DNA of 64,000 bases from Cherax quadricarinatus (GCF_038502225.1 NW_027196955.1:5001-69000), one strand, 5' to 3'; counted from the stretch's first letter, positions 48,401 through 63,400 are shown. Notes: a model not told the origin generated them from the sequence alone. Numbers and translations are program-made.

Positions 48401-51400
48401 AGGTTCGTGGTTCCAGGAGTCCACCTGTGTGACGCCAGGTGCTCCCCCTTCCCCACTTCCCTCTCCCACACCCCCAATAACACTCGCATCCCCAGGTCCC
48501 TGGATCCAGGAGTCCACCTGCGTGACGCCAGGTGCTCCCCCGTGCCCCCATGCCCCCCCCCCCCCCCCAACAACCCTCGCATCCCCAGGCCCGTGGTTCC
48601 AGGAGTCCACCTGTGTGACGCCAGGTGCTCCCCCTTCCCCAATTCCCCCCCCACACCCCCAACAACCCTCGCATCCCCAGGTCCGTGGTTCCAGGAGTCC
48701 ACCTGTGTGACGCCAGGTGCTCCCCCTTCCCCACTCCCCCCCACACCCCCAACAACCCTCGCATCCCCAGGTCCGTGGTTCCAGGAGTCCACCTGTGTGA
48801 CGCCAGGTGCTCGCCCTTCCCCACTTACCCCCCCCCACATCACCAACAACCCTCGCATCCCCAGGTCCGTGGTTCCAGGAGTCCACCTGTGTGACGCCAG
48901 GTGCTCCCCCTTCCCCACTTCCCCCCCCACACCCCTAACAACACTCGCATCCCCAGGTCCGTGGTTCCAGGAGTCCACCTGTGTGACGCCAGGTGCTCCC
49001 CCTTCCCCCCTTCCCCCCCACACCCCCAACAACCCTCGCATCCCCAGGTCCGTGGTTCCAGGAGTCCATCTGTGTGACGCCAGGTGCTCCCCCTTCCCCA
49101 CTTCCCTCCCCCACACCCCCAACAACACTCGCATCCAAAGGTCCGTGGATCCAGGAGTCCATCTGAGTGACGCCAGGTGCTCTCCTTTCCATTCTTCCCC
49201 TCCCACACCCCCAACAACCCTTGCATCCCCAGGTCCGTGGTTCCAGGAGTCCACCTGTGTGACGCCAGGTGCTCCCCCTTCCCCACTTCCCCCCCACACC
49301 CCCAACAACCCTCGCATCCCCAGGTCCGTGGTTCCAGGAGTCCACCTGTGTGACGCCAGGTGCTCCCCCTTCCCCACTTCCCCCCCACACCCCCAACAAC
49401 CCTCGCATCCCCAGGTCCGTGGTTCCAGGAGTCCACCTGTGTGACGCCAGGTGCTTCCCCTTCCCCACTTCCCCCCCCACACCCTCAAGAACCCTCGCAT
49501 CCCCAGGTCCGTGGTTCCAGGAGTCCACCTGTGTGACGCCAGGTGCTCCCCCTTCCCCACTTACCCCCACAAACCCCCAACAACCCTCGCATCCCCAGGT
49601 CCGTGGTTCCAGGAGTCCACCTGTGTGACGCCAGGTGCTCCCCCTTCCCAACTTCCCCACCCACACCCCCAACAACCCTCGCATCCCCAGGTCCGTGGTT
49701 CCAGGAGTCCACCTGTGTGACACCAGGTGCTCCCCCTTCCCCCAACACGCCCCAAACAACCCTCGCATCCCCAGGTCCGTGGTTCCAGGAGTCCACCTGT
49801 GTGACGCCAGGTGCTCCCCCTTCCCCACTTCCCCCCCCCCCCACACCCCCAACAACCCTCGCATCCCCAGGTCCGTGGTTCCAGGAGTCCACCTGTGTGA
49901 CGCCAGGTGCTCCCCCTTCCCCACTTCCCCCCCCACACACCCAACAACCCTCGCATCCCCAGGTCCGTGGTTCCAGGAGTCCACCTGTGTGACGCCAGGT
50001 GCTCCCCCTTCCCCACTTCCCCAACAACCCTCGCATCCCCAGGTCCGTGGTTCCAGGAGTCCACCTGTGTGACGCCAGGTGCTCCGCCTTCCCCACTTCC
50101 CCCCCACACCCCCAACAACCCTCGCATCCCCAGGTCCGTGGTTCCAGGAGTCCACCTGTGTGACGCCAGGTGCTCCCCCTTCCCCACTTAATCCCCACAC
50201 CCCCAACAACCCTCGCATCCCCAGGTCCGTGGTTCCAGGAGTCCACCTGTGTGACGCCAGGTGCTCCCCCTTCCCCACTTCCACCCCCCACACCTCCAAC
50301 AACCCTCGCATCCACAGGTCCGTGGTTCCAGGAGTCCACCTGTGTGACGCCAGGTGCTCCCCCTTCACCACTTCCTCCCCCACACCCCCAACAACCCTCG
50401 CATCCCCAGGTCCGTGGTTCCAGGAGTCCACTTGTGTGACGCCAGGTGCTCCCCCTTCCCCACTTCCCCCCCACACCCCCAACAACCCTCGCATCCCCAG
50501 GTCCGTGGTTCCAGGAGTCCACCTGTGTGACGCCAGGTGCTCCCCCTTCCCCACTTCCCCCCCACACCCCCAACAACCCTCGCATCCCGAGGTCCGTAGT
50601 TCCAGGAGTCCACCTGTGTGACGCCAGGTGCTCCCCCTTCCCCACTTTCCCCCCCCACACCCTCAACAACCCTCGCATCCCCAGGTCCGTGGATCCAGGA
50701 GTCCACCTGTGTGACGCCAGGTGCTCCCCCTTCCCCACTTAATCCCTACACCCCCAACAACCCTCGCATCCCCAGGTCCGTGGTTCCAGGAGTCCACCTG
50801 TGTGACGCCAGGTGCTCCCACTTCCCCACTTCGCCCCCCACACCCCCAACAACCCTCGCATCCCCAGGTCCGTGGTTCCAGGAGTCCACCTGTGTGACGC
50901 CAGGTGCTCCCCCTTCCCCACTTCGCCCCCCACACCCCCAACAACCCTCGCATCCCCAGGTCCGTGGTTCCAGGAGTCCACCTGTGTGACGCCAGGTGCT
51001 CCCCCCTTCCCCACTTCCACCCAACAACCCTCGCATCCCCAGGTCCGTGGATCCAGGAGTCCACCTGTGTGACGCCAGGTGCTCCTTCTTCCCCACTTCC
51101 CCCCCACACCCCCAACAACCCTCGCATCCCCAGGTCCGTGGATCCAGGAGTCCACCTGTGTGACGCCAGGTGCTCCCCCTTCCCCACTTCCCCCCACACC
51201 CCCAACAACCCTCGCATCCCCAGGTCCGTGGATCCAGGAGTCCACCTGTGTGACGCCAGGTGCTCCCCCTTCCCCACTTCCCCCCCACACCCCCAACAAC
51301 CCTCGCATCCCCAGGTCCGTGGTTCCAGGAGTCCACCTGTGTGACGCCAGGTGCTCCCCCTTCCCCACTTTCCCCCCACACCCACAACAACCCTCGCATC

Positions 51401-54400
51401 CCCAGGTCCGTGGATCCAGGAGTCCACCTGTGTGACGCCAGGTGCTCCCCTTTCCCCGCCACACCCCCAACAACCCTCGCATCCCCAGGTCCGTGGTTCC
51501 AGGAGTCCACCTGTGTGACGCCAGGTGCTCCCCCTTCCCCACTTCCCCTCCACACCCCCAACAACCCTCGCATCCCCAGATCCGTGGTTCCAGGAGTACA
51601 CCTGTGTGACGCCAGGTGCTCCCCCTTCCCCACTTCCCCCCCACACCCCCAACAACCCTCGCATCCCCAGGTCCGTGGTTCCAGGAGTCCACCTGTGTGA
51701 CGCCAGGTGCTCCCCCTTCCCCACTTCCCCCGCCCACACCGCCAACAACCCTCGCATCCCCAGGTCCGTTGATCCAGGAGTCCACCTGTGTGACACCAGG
51801 TGCTTCCCGTTCCCCACTTCCCCGCCACACCCCCAACAACCCTCGCATCCCCAGGTCCGTGGTTCCAGGAGTCCACCTGTGTGACACCAGGTGCTCCCCC
51901 TTCCCCACTTCACCCCCACATCGCCAACAACCCTCGCATCCCCAGGTCCGTGGTTCCAGGAGTCCACCTGTGTGACGCCAGGTGCTCCCCCTTACCCCCT
52001 TACCCCCCCAAACCCCAAACAACCCTCGCATCCCCAGGCCCGTGGTTCCAGGAGTCCACCTGTGTGACGCCAGGTGCTCCCCCTTCTTCACTTCCCCCCC
52101 ACACCCCCAACAACCCTCGCATCCCCAGGTCCGTGTCTCCAGGAGTACACCTGTGTGACGTCAGGTGCTCCCCCTTCCGCACTTCCCAAACCCACACCCC
52201 GAACAACCCTCGCATCCCCAGGTCCGTGGTTTCAGTAGTCCACCTGTGTGACACCAGGTGCTCCCCCTTCCCCACTTCCCCCCCCACACCTCCAACAACC
52301 CTCGCATCCCCAGGTCCGTGGTTCCAGGAGTCCACCTGTGTGACGCCAGGTGCTCCCCCTTCCCCACTTCCTCCCCACACCACAAACAACCCTCGCATCC
52401 CCAGGTCCGTGGTTCCAGGAGTCCACCTGTGTGACGCCAGGTGCTCCGCCTTCCCCACTTCCCCCCCCACACCCCCAACAACCCTCGCATCCCCAGGTCC
52501 GTGGTTCCAGGAGTCCACCTGTGTGACGCCAGGTGCTCCCACTTCCCCACTTCCCCCCCACACCCCCAACAACCCTCGCATCCCCAGGTCCGTGGTTCCA
52601 GGAGTCCACCTGTGTGACGCCAGGTGCTCCCCCTTCCCCACTTCCACCCCCCACCCCAACAACCCTCGCATCCCCAGGTCCGTGGTTCCAGGAGTCCACC
52701 TGTGTGACGCCAGGTGCTCCCCCTTCCCCACTTCCCCCCCACACCCCCAACAACCCTCGCATCCCCAGGTCCGTGGATCCAGGAGTCCACCTGTGTGACG
52801 CCAGGTGCTCCCCCTTCCCCACTTCCCCCCACACCCCCAACAACCCTCGCATCCCCAGGTCCGTGGATCCAGGAGTCCACCTGTGTGACGCCAGGTGCTC
52901 CTCTTGCCCACTTCCCCCCCACACTCCCAACAACCCTCGCATCCCCAGGTCCGTGGATCCAGGAGTCCACCTGTGTGACGCCAGGTGCTTCCCCTTCCCC
53001 ACTTCCCCCCCACACCCCCAACAACCCTCGCATCCCCAGGTCCGTGGTTCCAGGAGTCCACCTGTGTGACGCCAGGTGCTCCCCCTTCCCCACTTCCCCC
53101 CCACACCCCCAACAACCCTCGCATCCCCAGGTCCGTGGTTCCAGGAGTCCACCTGTGTGACGCCAGGTGCTCCCCCTTCCCCACTTCCCCCCCACACCCC
53201 CAACAACCCTGGCATCCCCAGGTCCGTGGTTCCAGGAGTCCACCTGTGTGACGCCAGGTGCTCCCCCTTCCCCACTTACCCCCCACACCCCCAACAACCC
53301 TCGCATCCCCAGGTCCGTGGTTCCAGGAGTCCACCTGTGTGACGCCAGGTGCTCCCCCTTCCCCCCTTGCCCCCCCCCCCCCCCACAACCCACGCATCCC
53401 CAGGTCCGTGGTTCCAGGAGTCCCCCCCCCACACCCCCAACAACCCTCGCATACCCAAGTCCGTGGTTCCAGGAGTCCACCTGTGTGGCGCCAGGTGCTC
53501 CCCCTTCCCCCCGTCCCCCCCCCCCCCCCAACAACCCTCGCATCCCCAGGTCCGTGGTTCCAGGAGTCCACCTGTGTGACGCCAGGTGCTCCCCCTTCCC
53601 CACTTCCCCCCCCACACCCCCAACAACCCTCGCATCCCCAGGTCCGTGGTTCCAGGAGTCCACCTGTGTGACGCCAGGTGCTCCCCCTTCCCCACTTCCC
53701 CCCCACACCCCTGACAACCCTCTCATCCCCAGGTCCGTGGTTCCAGGAGTCCACCTGTGTGACGCCAGGTGCTCCCACTTCCCCACTTCCCCCCCACACC
53801 CCCAACAACCCTCGCATCCCCAGGTCCGTGGTTCCAGGAGTCCACCTGTGTGACGCCAGGTGCTCCCCCTTCCCCACTTCCCCCACACACCCCCAACAAC
53901 CCTCGCATCCCCAGGTCCGTGGATCCAGGAGTCCACCTGTGTGACGCCAGGTGCTCCCCCTTCCCCACTTCCACCCCCCACATCCCCAACAACCCTCGCA
54001 TCCCCAGGTCCGTGGTTCCAGGAGTCCACCTGTGTGACGCCAGGTGCTCCCCCTTCCCCCCCACACCCCCAACAACCCTCGCATCCCCAGGTCCGTGGTT
54101 CCAGGAGTCCACCTGTGTGACGCCAGGTGCTCCCCCTTCCCCACTTCCCCCCCACACCCCCAACAACCCTCGCATCCCCAGGTCCGTGGTTCCAGGAGTC
54201 CACCTGTGTGACGCCAGGTGCTCCCCCTTCCCCACTTCCCCCCCACACCCCCAACAACCCTCGCATCCCCAGGTCCGTGGTTCCAGGAGTCCACCTGTGT
54301 GACGCCAGGTGCTCCCCCTTCCCCACTTCCCCCCCACACCCCCAACAACCCTCGCATCCCCAGGTCCGTGGTTCCAGGAGTCCACCTGTGTGACGCCAGG

Positions 54401-57400
54401 TGCTCCCCCTTCCCCACTTCCCCCCCACACCCCCAACAACCCTCGCATCCCCAGGTCCGTGGTTCCAGGAGTCCACCTGTGTGACGCCAGGTGCTCCCCC
54501 TTCACCACTTCCTCCCCCACACCCCCAACAACCCTCGCATCCCCAGGTCCGTGGTTCCAGGAGTCCACCTGTGTGACGCCAGGTGCTCCCCCTTCCCCAC
54601 TTCCCCCCCACACCCCCAACAACCCTCGCATCCCCAGGTCCGTGGTTCCAAGAGTCCACCTGTTTGACGCCAGGTGCTCCCCCTTCCCCACTTCCCCCCC
54701 ACATCCCCAACAACCCTCGCATCCCCAGGTCCGTGGTTCCAGGAGTCCACCTGTGTGACGCCAGGTGCTCCCCCTTCCCCACTTCCCCCCCACACCCCCA
54801 ACAACCCTCGCATCCCCAGGTCCGTGGTTCCAGGAGTCCACCTGTGTGACGCCAGGTGCTCCCCCTTCCCCACCCCAACCCCCCCCCCACACCCCCAACA
54901 ACCCTCGCATCCCCAGGTCCGTGGTTCCAGGAGTCCACCTGTGTGACGCCAGGTGCTCCCCCTTCCCCACTTCCCCCCCCACACCCCCAACAACCCTCGC
55001 ATCCCCAGGTCCGTGGTTCCAGGAGTCCACCTGTGTGACGCCAGGTGCTCCCCCTTCCCCACTTCCCCCCAACACCCCCAACAACCCTCGCATCCCCAGG
55101 TCCGTGGTTCCAGGAGTCCACCTGTGTGACGCCAGGTGCTCCCCCTTCCCCACTTCCCCCCCCACCCCCAACAACCCTCGCATCCCCAGGTCCGTGGTTC
55201 CAGGAGTCCACCTGTGTGACGCCAGGTGCTCCCCCTTCCCCACTTCCCCCCCACACCCCCAACAACCCACGCATCCCCAGGTCCGTGGTTCCAGGAGTCC
55301 ACCTGTGTGACGCCAGGTGCTCCCCCTTCCCCACTTCCCCCCCACACCCCCAACAACCCTCGCATCCCCAGGTCCGTGGTTCCAGGAGTCCACCTGTGTG
55401 ACGCCAGGTGCTCCCCCTTCCCCACTTCCCCACCACACCCCGAACAACCCTCGCATCCCCAGGTCCGTGGTTCCAGGAGTCCACCTGTGTGACGCCAGGT
55501 GCTCCCCCTTCCCCACTTCCCCCCCACACCCCCAACAACCCTCGCATCCCCAGGTCCGTGGTTCCAGGAGTCCACCTGTGTGACACCGGGTGCTCCCCCT
55601 TCCCAACTTCCCCACCCGCACCCCCAACAACCCTCGCATCCCCAGGTCCGTGGTTCCAGGAATCCACCTGTGTGACGCCAGGTGCTCCACCTTCCCCACT
55701 TCCCCCGCCACACCCCCAACAACCCTCGCATCCCCAGATCCGTGGTTCCAGGAGTGCACCTGTGTGACGCCAGGTGCTCCCCCTTCCCCACTTCCCCCCC
55801 CACACACCCAACAACCCTCGCATCTCCAGGTCCGTGGTTCCAGGAGTCCACCTGTGTGACGCCAGGTGCTCTCCCTTCCCTCCGTCCCCCCCCACACCCC
55901 CAACAACCCTCGCATCCCCAGGTCCGTGGTTCCAGGAGTCCACCTGTGTGACGCCAGGTGCTCCCCCTTCCCCACTTCCCCCCCCACACCCCCCACAACC
56001 CTCGCATCCCCAGGTCCGTGGTTCCAGGAGTCCACCTGTGTGACGCCAGGTGCTCCACCTTCCCCACTTCCCCCCCACACCCCCAACAACCCTCGCATCC
56101 CCAGGTCCGTGGTTCCAGGAGTCCACCTGTGTGACGCCAGGTGCTCCACCTTCCCCACTTCCACCCCACACCCCCAACAACCCTCGCATCCCCATGTCCG
56201 TGGTTCCAGGAGTCCACCTGTGTGACGCCAGGTGCTCCACCTTCCCCACTTCCACCCCACACACCCAACAACCCTCGCATCCCCATGTCCGTGGTTCCAA
56301 GAGTTCACCTGTGTGACGCCAGGTGGTCCCCCTTCCCCCCACACACCCCAAAAAACCCTCGCATCCCCAGGTCCGTGGTTCCAGGAGTCCACCTGTGTGA
56401 CGCCAGGTGCTCCCCCTTCCCCACTTCCCCCCACACACCCCCAACAACCCTCGCATCCCCAGGTCCGTGGTTCCAGGAGTCCACCTGTGTGACGCCAGGT
56501 GCTCCCCCTTTCCCACTTCCCCCCCACACCCCCAACAACCCTCGCATCCCCAGGTCCGTGGTTCCAGGAGTCCACCTGCGTGACGCCAGGTGCTCCCCCT
56601 TCCCCACTTCCCCCCCCACAACCCCAACAACCCTCGCAAAGCCAGGTCCGTGGTTCCAGGAGTCCACCTGTGTGACGCCAGGTGCTCCCCCTTCCCCACT
56701 TCCCCCCCACACCCCCAACAACCCTCGCATCCCCAGGTCCGTGGTTCCAGGAGTCCACCTGTGTGACGCCAGGTGCTCCCCCTTCCCCACTTCCCCCCAC
56801 ACCCCCAACAACCCTCGCATCCCCAGGTCCGTGGATCCAGGAGTCCACCTGTGTGACGCCAGGTGCTCCCCCTTCCCCACTTCCCCCCCCCCACCCCCCC
56901 AACCACCCACGCATCCCCAGGTCCGTGGGTTCCAGGAGTACACCTGTGTGATTCCAGGTGCTCCCCCTTCCCCACTTCCCCCCCCACACCCCCAACAACC
57001 CTCGCATCCCCAGGTCCGTGGTTCCAGGAGTCCACCTGTGTGACGCCAGGTGCTCCCCCTTCCCCACTTCCCCCCCACACCCATAACAACCCTCGCATCC
57101 CCAGGTCCGTGGTTCCAGGAGTCCACCTGTGTGACGCCAGGTGCTCCCCCTTGCCCACTTCCCCCCCACACCCCCAACAACCCTCGCATCCCCAGGTCCG
57201 TGGTTCCAGGAGTCCACCTGTGTGACGCCAGGTGCTCCCCCTTCCCCACTTTCCCCCCACACACCCAACAACCCTCGCATCCCCAGGTCCGTGGTTCCAG
57301 GAGTCCACCTGTGTGACGCCAGGTGCTCCCCCTTCCCCACTTCCCCCCCCACACCCCCAACAACCCTCGCATCCCCAGGTCCGTGGTTCCAGGAGTCCAC

Positions 57401-60400
57401 CTGTGTGACGCCAGGTGCTCCCCCTTCCCCACTTCCCCCCCACACCCCCAACAACCCTCGCATCCCCAGGTCCGTGGTTCCAGGAGTCCACCTGTGTGAC
57501 GCCAGGTGCTCCCCCTTCCCCACTTCCCCCCCACACCCCCAACAACCCTCGCATCCCCTGGTCCGTGGTTCCAGGAGTCCACCTGTGTGACGCCAGGTGC
57601 TCCCCCTTCCCCACTTCCCCCCCACACCCCCAACATCCCTCGCATCCCCAGGTCCGTGGTTCCAGGAGTCCACCTGTGTGACGCCAGGTGCTTCCCCTTC
57701 CTCGCCCACACCCCCAACAACCCTCGCATCCCCAGGTCCGTGGATCCAGGAGTCCACCTGTGTGACACCAGGTGCTCCCCCTTCCCCACTTCCCCCTTCA
57801 CACCCCCAACAACCCTCGCATCCCCAGGTCCGTGGTTCCAGGAGTCCACCTGTGTGACGCCAGGTGCTCCCCCTTCCCCACTTCCCCATCCACACCCCCA
57901 ACAACCCTCGCATCCCCAGGTCCGTGGTTCCAGGAGTCCACCTGTGTGACGCCAGGTGCTCCCCTTCCCCACCCCCCCCACACCCCCAACAACCCTCGCA
58001 TCCCCAGGTCCGTGGTTCCAGGAGTCCACCTGTGTGACGCCAGGTGCTCCCCCTTCCCCAGTCCCCCTCACAACCCAACCAATACTTTCCTATGTCCTTT
58101 CTAAATCTAAACTTATCTAATTTAAATCCATTACTGCGGGTTCTCTCTTGGGGAGATATCCTCAAGACCTTGTTAATATCCCCTTTATTAATACCTATCT
58201 TCCACTTATACACTTCGATCAGGTCTCCCCTCATTCTTCGTCTAACAAGTGAATGTAACTTAAGAGTCTTCAATCTTTCTTCATAATGAAGATTTCTAAT
58301 GCTATGTATTAATTTAGTCATCATACGCTGAATGTCTTCTAACGAATTTATGTCCATTCTGTAATATAGAGACCAGAATTGAGCTTCATAATCTAGGTGA
58401 GGCCTTACTAATGATGTATAAAGCTGCAGTATGACCTCTGGACTTCTGTTGCTTACACTTCTTGATATTAATCCCAGTAATCTATTTGCCTTATTACGTA
58501 CGCTTAGGCATTGCTGTCTTGGTTTAAGGTTGCTGCTTACCATAACCCCCAAGTCCTTTTCGCAATCTGTATGGTTCAACAACCTCGCATCCCCAGGTCC
58601 GTGGTTCCAGGAGTCCACCTGTGTGACGCCAGGTGCTCTCCCTTCCCCACTTCCCCCCACACCCCCAACAACCCTCGCATCCCCAGGTCCGTGGTTCCAG
58701 GAGTCCACCTGTGTGACGCCAGGTGCTACCCCTTCCCCACTTCCCCCCCACACCCCCAACAACCCTCGCTTCCCCAGGTCCGTGGATCCACGTGTCCACC
58801 TGTGTGACGCCAGGTGCTCCCCTTCCCCACGTCCCCCCCACACCCCCAACAACCCTCGCATCCCCAGGTCCGTGGTTCCAGGAGTCCACCTGTGTGACGC
58901 CAGGTGCTCCCCCTTCCCCACTTCCCCCCCACACCCCCAACAACCCTCGCATCCCCAGGTCCGTGGTTCCAGGAGTCCACCTGTGTGACGCCAGGTGCTC
59001 CCCCTTCCCCACTCCCCCCCCCCACACTCCCAACAACCCTCGCATCCCCAGGTCCGTGGTTCCAGGAGTCCACCTGTGTGACGCCAGGTGCTCCCCCTTG
59101 CCCCCCACACGCCCAACAACCCTCGCATCCCCAGGTCCGTGGTTCCAGGAGTCCACCTGTGTGACGCCAGGTGCTCCCCCTTACCCCCCACACCCCCAAC
59201 AACCCTCGCATCCCCAGGTCCGTGGTTCCAGGAGTCCACCTGTGTGACGCCAGGTGCTCCCCCTTCCCCCCCACACCCCCAACAACCCTCGCATCCCCAG
59301 GTCCGTGGTTCCAGGAGTCCACCTGTGTGACGCCAGGTGCTCCCCCTTCCCCCCCACACCCCCAACAACCCTCGCATCCCCAGGTCCGTGGTTCCAGGAG
59401 TCCACCTGTGTGACGCCAGGTGCTCCCCCTTCCCCACTTCCCCCCCACACCCCCAACAACCCTCGCATCCCCAGGTCCGTGGTTCCAGGAGTCCACCTGT
59501 GTGACGCCAGGTGCTCCCCCTTAACTCACTTCCCCCCCACACCCCCAACAACCCTCGCATCCCCAGGTCCGTGGTTCCAGGAGTCCACCTGTGTGACGCC
59601 AGGTGCTCCCCCTTAACTCACTTCCCCCCCACACCCCCAACAACCCTCGCATCCCCAGGTCCGTGGTTCCAGGAGTCCACCTGTGTGACGCCAGGTTCTC
59701 CCACTTCCCCACTTCCCCCCCACACCCCAACAACCCTCGCATCCCCAGGTCCGTGGTTCCAGGAGTCCACCTGTGTGACGCCAGGTGCTCCCTCTTCCCC
59801 ACTTCCCCCCCCACACCCCCAACAACCCTCGCATCCCCAGGTCCGTGGTTCCAGGAGTCCACCTGTGTGACGCCAGGTGCTCCCCCTTCCCCACTTCCCC
59901 CCCACACCCCCAACAACCCTCGCATCCCCAGGTCCGTGGTTCCAGGAGTCCACCTGTGTGACGCCAGGTGCTCCCCCTTCCCCACTTCCCCCCCACACCC
60001 CCAACAACCCTCGCATCCCCAGGTCCGTGGTTCCAGGAGTCCACCTGTGTGACGCCAGGTGCTCCCCCTTCCCCACTTCCCCCCCACACCCCCAACAACC
60101 CTCGCATCCCCAGGTCCGTGGTTCCAGGAGTCCACCTGTGTGACGCCAGGTGCTCCCCCTTCCCCACTTCCCCCCCCACACCCCCAACAACCCTCGCATC
60201 CCCTGGTCCGTGGTTCCAGGAGTCCACCTGTGTGACGCCAGGTGCTCCCCCTTCCCCACTTCCCCCCACACCCCCAACAACCCTCGCATCCCCAGGTCCG
60301 TGGTTCCAGGAGTCCACCTGTGTGACGCCAGGTGCTCCCCCTTCCCCACATCCCCCCACACCCCCAACAACCCTCGCATCCCCAGGTCCGTGGTTCCAGG

Positions 60401-63400
60401 AGTCCACCTGTGTGACGCCAGGTGCTCCCCCTTCCCAACTTCCCCCCCACACCCCCAACAACCCTCGCATCCCCAGGTCCGTGGTTCCAGGAGTCCACCT
60501 GTGTGACGCCAGGTGCTCCCCCTTCCCCCCCACACCCCCAACAACCCTCGCATCCCCAGGTCCGTGGTTCCAGGAGTCCACCTGTGTGACGCCAGGTGCT
60601 CCCCCTTCCCCACTTCCCCCCCACACCCCCAACAACCCTCGCATCCCCAGGTCCGTGGTTCCAGGAGTCCACCTGTGTGACGCCAGGTGCTCCCCCTTCC
60701 CCACTTCCCCCCACACCCCCAACAACCCTCGCATCCCCAGGTCCGTGGTTCCAGGAGTCCACCTGTGTGACGCCAGGTGCTCCCCCTTCCCCACTTCCCC
60801 CCCACACCCCCAACAACCCTCGCATCCCCAGGTCCGTGGTTCCAGGAGTCCACCTGTGTGACGCCAGGTGCTCCCCCTTCCCCACTTCCCCCCCACACCC
60901 CAACAACCCTCGCATCCCCAGGTCCGTGGTTCCAGGAGTCCACCTGTGTGACGCCAGGTGCTCCCCCTTCCCCACTTCCCCCACACACCCCCAACAACCC
61001 TCGCATCCCCAGGTCCGTTGTTTCAGGAGTCCACCTGTGTGACGCCAGGTGCTCCCCCTTCCCCACTTCCCCCCCACCCCCCAACAACCCTCGCATCCCC
61101 AGGTCCGTGGTTCCAGGAGTCCACCTGTGTGACGCCAGGTGCTCCCCCTTCCCCACTTCCCCCCCACACCCCCAACAACCCTCGCATCCCCAGGTCCGTG
61201 GTTCCAGGAGTCCACCTGTGTGACGCCAGGTGCTCCCCCTTCTCCACTTCCCCCCCACATCCCCAACAACCCTCGCATCCCCAGGTCCGTGGTTCCAGGA
61301 GTCCACCTGTGTGACGCCAGGTGCTCCCCCTTCCCCACGTCCCCCCCCCCCCCCCCCACAACCCTCGCATCCCCAGGTCCGTGGTTCCAGGAGTCCACCT
61401 GTGTGACGCCAGGTGCTCCCCCTTCCCCACTTCCCCCCCCACACCCCCAACAACCCTCGCATCCCCAGGTCCGTGGTTCCAGGAATCCACCTGTGTGACG
61501 CCAGGTGCTCCCCCTTCCCCACTTCCCCCGACACACCCCCAACAACCATCGCATCCCCAGATCCGTGGTTCCAGGAGTGCACCTGTGTGACGCCAGGTGC
61601 TCCCCCTTCCCCACTTCCCCCCCAACACTCCCAACAACCCTCGCATCCCCAGGTCCGTGGTTCCAGGAGTCCACCTGTGTGACGCCAGGTGCTCCCCCTT
61701 CCCCACTTCGCATCCCCCGACACACCCCCAACAACCCTCGCATCCCCAGGTCCGTGGTTCCAGGAGTCCACCTGTGTGACACCAGGTGCTCCCCCTTCCC
61801 CCCCACACCCCCAACAACCCTTGCATCCCCAGGTCCGTGGATCCAGGAGTCCACCTGTGTGACGCCAGGTGCTTCCCCTTCCTCGCCCACACCCCCAACA
61901 ACCCTCGCATCCCCAAGTCAGTGGATCCAGGAGTCCACCTGCGTGACGCCAGGTGCTCCCCCTTCCCCACTTCCCCCTTCACACCCCCAATAACACTCGC
62001 ATCCCCAGGTCCCTGGATCCAGGAGTCCACCTGCGTGACGCCAGGTGCTCCCCTTTCCATTCTTCCCCCCCCACACCCCCAACAACCCTCGTATCCCCAG
62101 GTCCGTGGATCCAGGAGTCCACCTGTGTGACACCAGGTGCTCCCCCTTCCCCACTTCACCCCACACCCGCAACAACCCTCGCAACCCAGGTCCGTGGATC
62201 CAGGAGTCCACCTGTGTGACGCCAGGTGCTCTCCCTTCCCCACTTCCCCCCCACACTCTCAACAATCGCATCCCCAGGTCCGTGGATCCAGGAGTCCACC
62301 TGTGTGACGCCAGGTGCTCCCCCTTCCCCCGCACACCCCCAACAACCCTCGCATCCCCAGGTCCGTGGTTCCAGGAGTCCACCTGTGTGACGCCAGGTGC
62401 TCCCCCTTCCCCCCCCCCCCCCCACAACAATCCTCGCATCCCCAGGTCCGTGGATCCAGGAGTCCACCTGTGTGACGCCAGGTGCTCCCCTTCCCCACTT
62501 CCCCCCACACCCCCAACAACCCTCGCATCCCCAGGTCCGTGGATCCAGGAGTCCACCTGTGTGACGCCAGGTGCTCCCCCTTCCCCCCACACCCCCAACA
62601 ACCCTCGCATCCCCAGGTCCGTGGTTCCAGGAGTCCACCTGTGTGACGCCAGGTGCTCCCCCTTCCCCACTTAATCCCCACACCCCTACAACCCACGCAT
62701 CCCCAGGTCCGTGGTTCCAGGAGTCCACCTGTGTGACGCCAGGTGCTCCCTCTTCCCCACTTCCCCCCCACACCCCCAACAACCCTCGCATCCCCAGGTC
62801 CGTGGTTCCAGGAGTCCACCTGTGTGACGCCAGGTGCTCCCCCTTCCCCACTTCCCCCCACACACACTCTCAACCCTCGCATCCCCAGGTCCGTGGTTCC
62901 AGGAGTCCACCTGTGTGACGCCAGGTGCTCCCCCTTCCCCACTTCCCCCCACACACATTCTGAACCCTCGCATCCCCAGGTCCGTGGTTCCAGGAGTCCA
63001 CCTGTGTGACGCTAGGTGCTCCGCCTTCCCCCCCACACACACACACTCTCAACCCTCGCATCCCCAGGTCCGTGGTTCCAGGAGTCCACATGTGTGACGC
63101 CAGGTGCTCCCCCTTCCCCACCCCACACACACACTCTCAACCCTTCCCCCCCCAAGACACTGTGTGACGCCCCCACCCCCACAACCCTCGCATCCCCAGG
63201 TCCGTGGTTCCAGGAGTCCACCTGTGTGACGCCAGGTGCTCTCCCTTCCCACCCTCGCATCCCCAGGTCCGTGGTTCCCCACCTGTGTGACGCCACACTT
63301 CCCCCCCCCAACTCTCTCAACCCTCGCATCCCCAGGTCCCCAGGAACCCACCACGCCAGGTGCTCCCCTTCCCCACTTCCCCTCCCCCCCCACACTCTCT

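Noticed and set aside
52161..59560. Minus-strand open frames of 1,817 and 1,945 codons, and many others across 31-64 kb
   Set aside because: The 91-bp and 177-bp units lack stops in most frames, so long frames arise on both strands and in overlapping phases. No signal peptide, domain or coding bias is seen; the only real protein similarity is the embedded LINE fragment.
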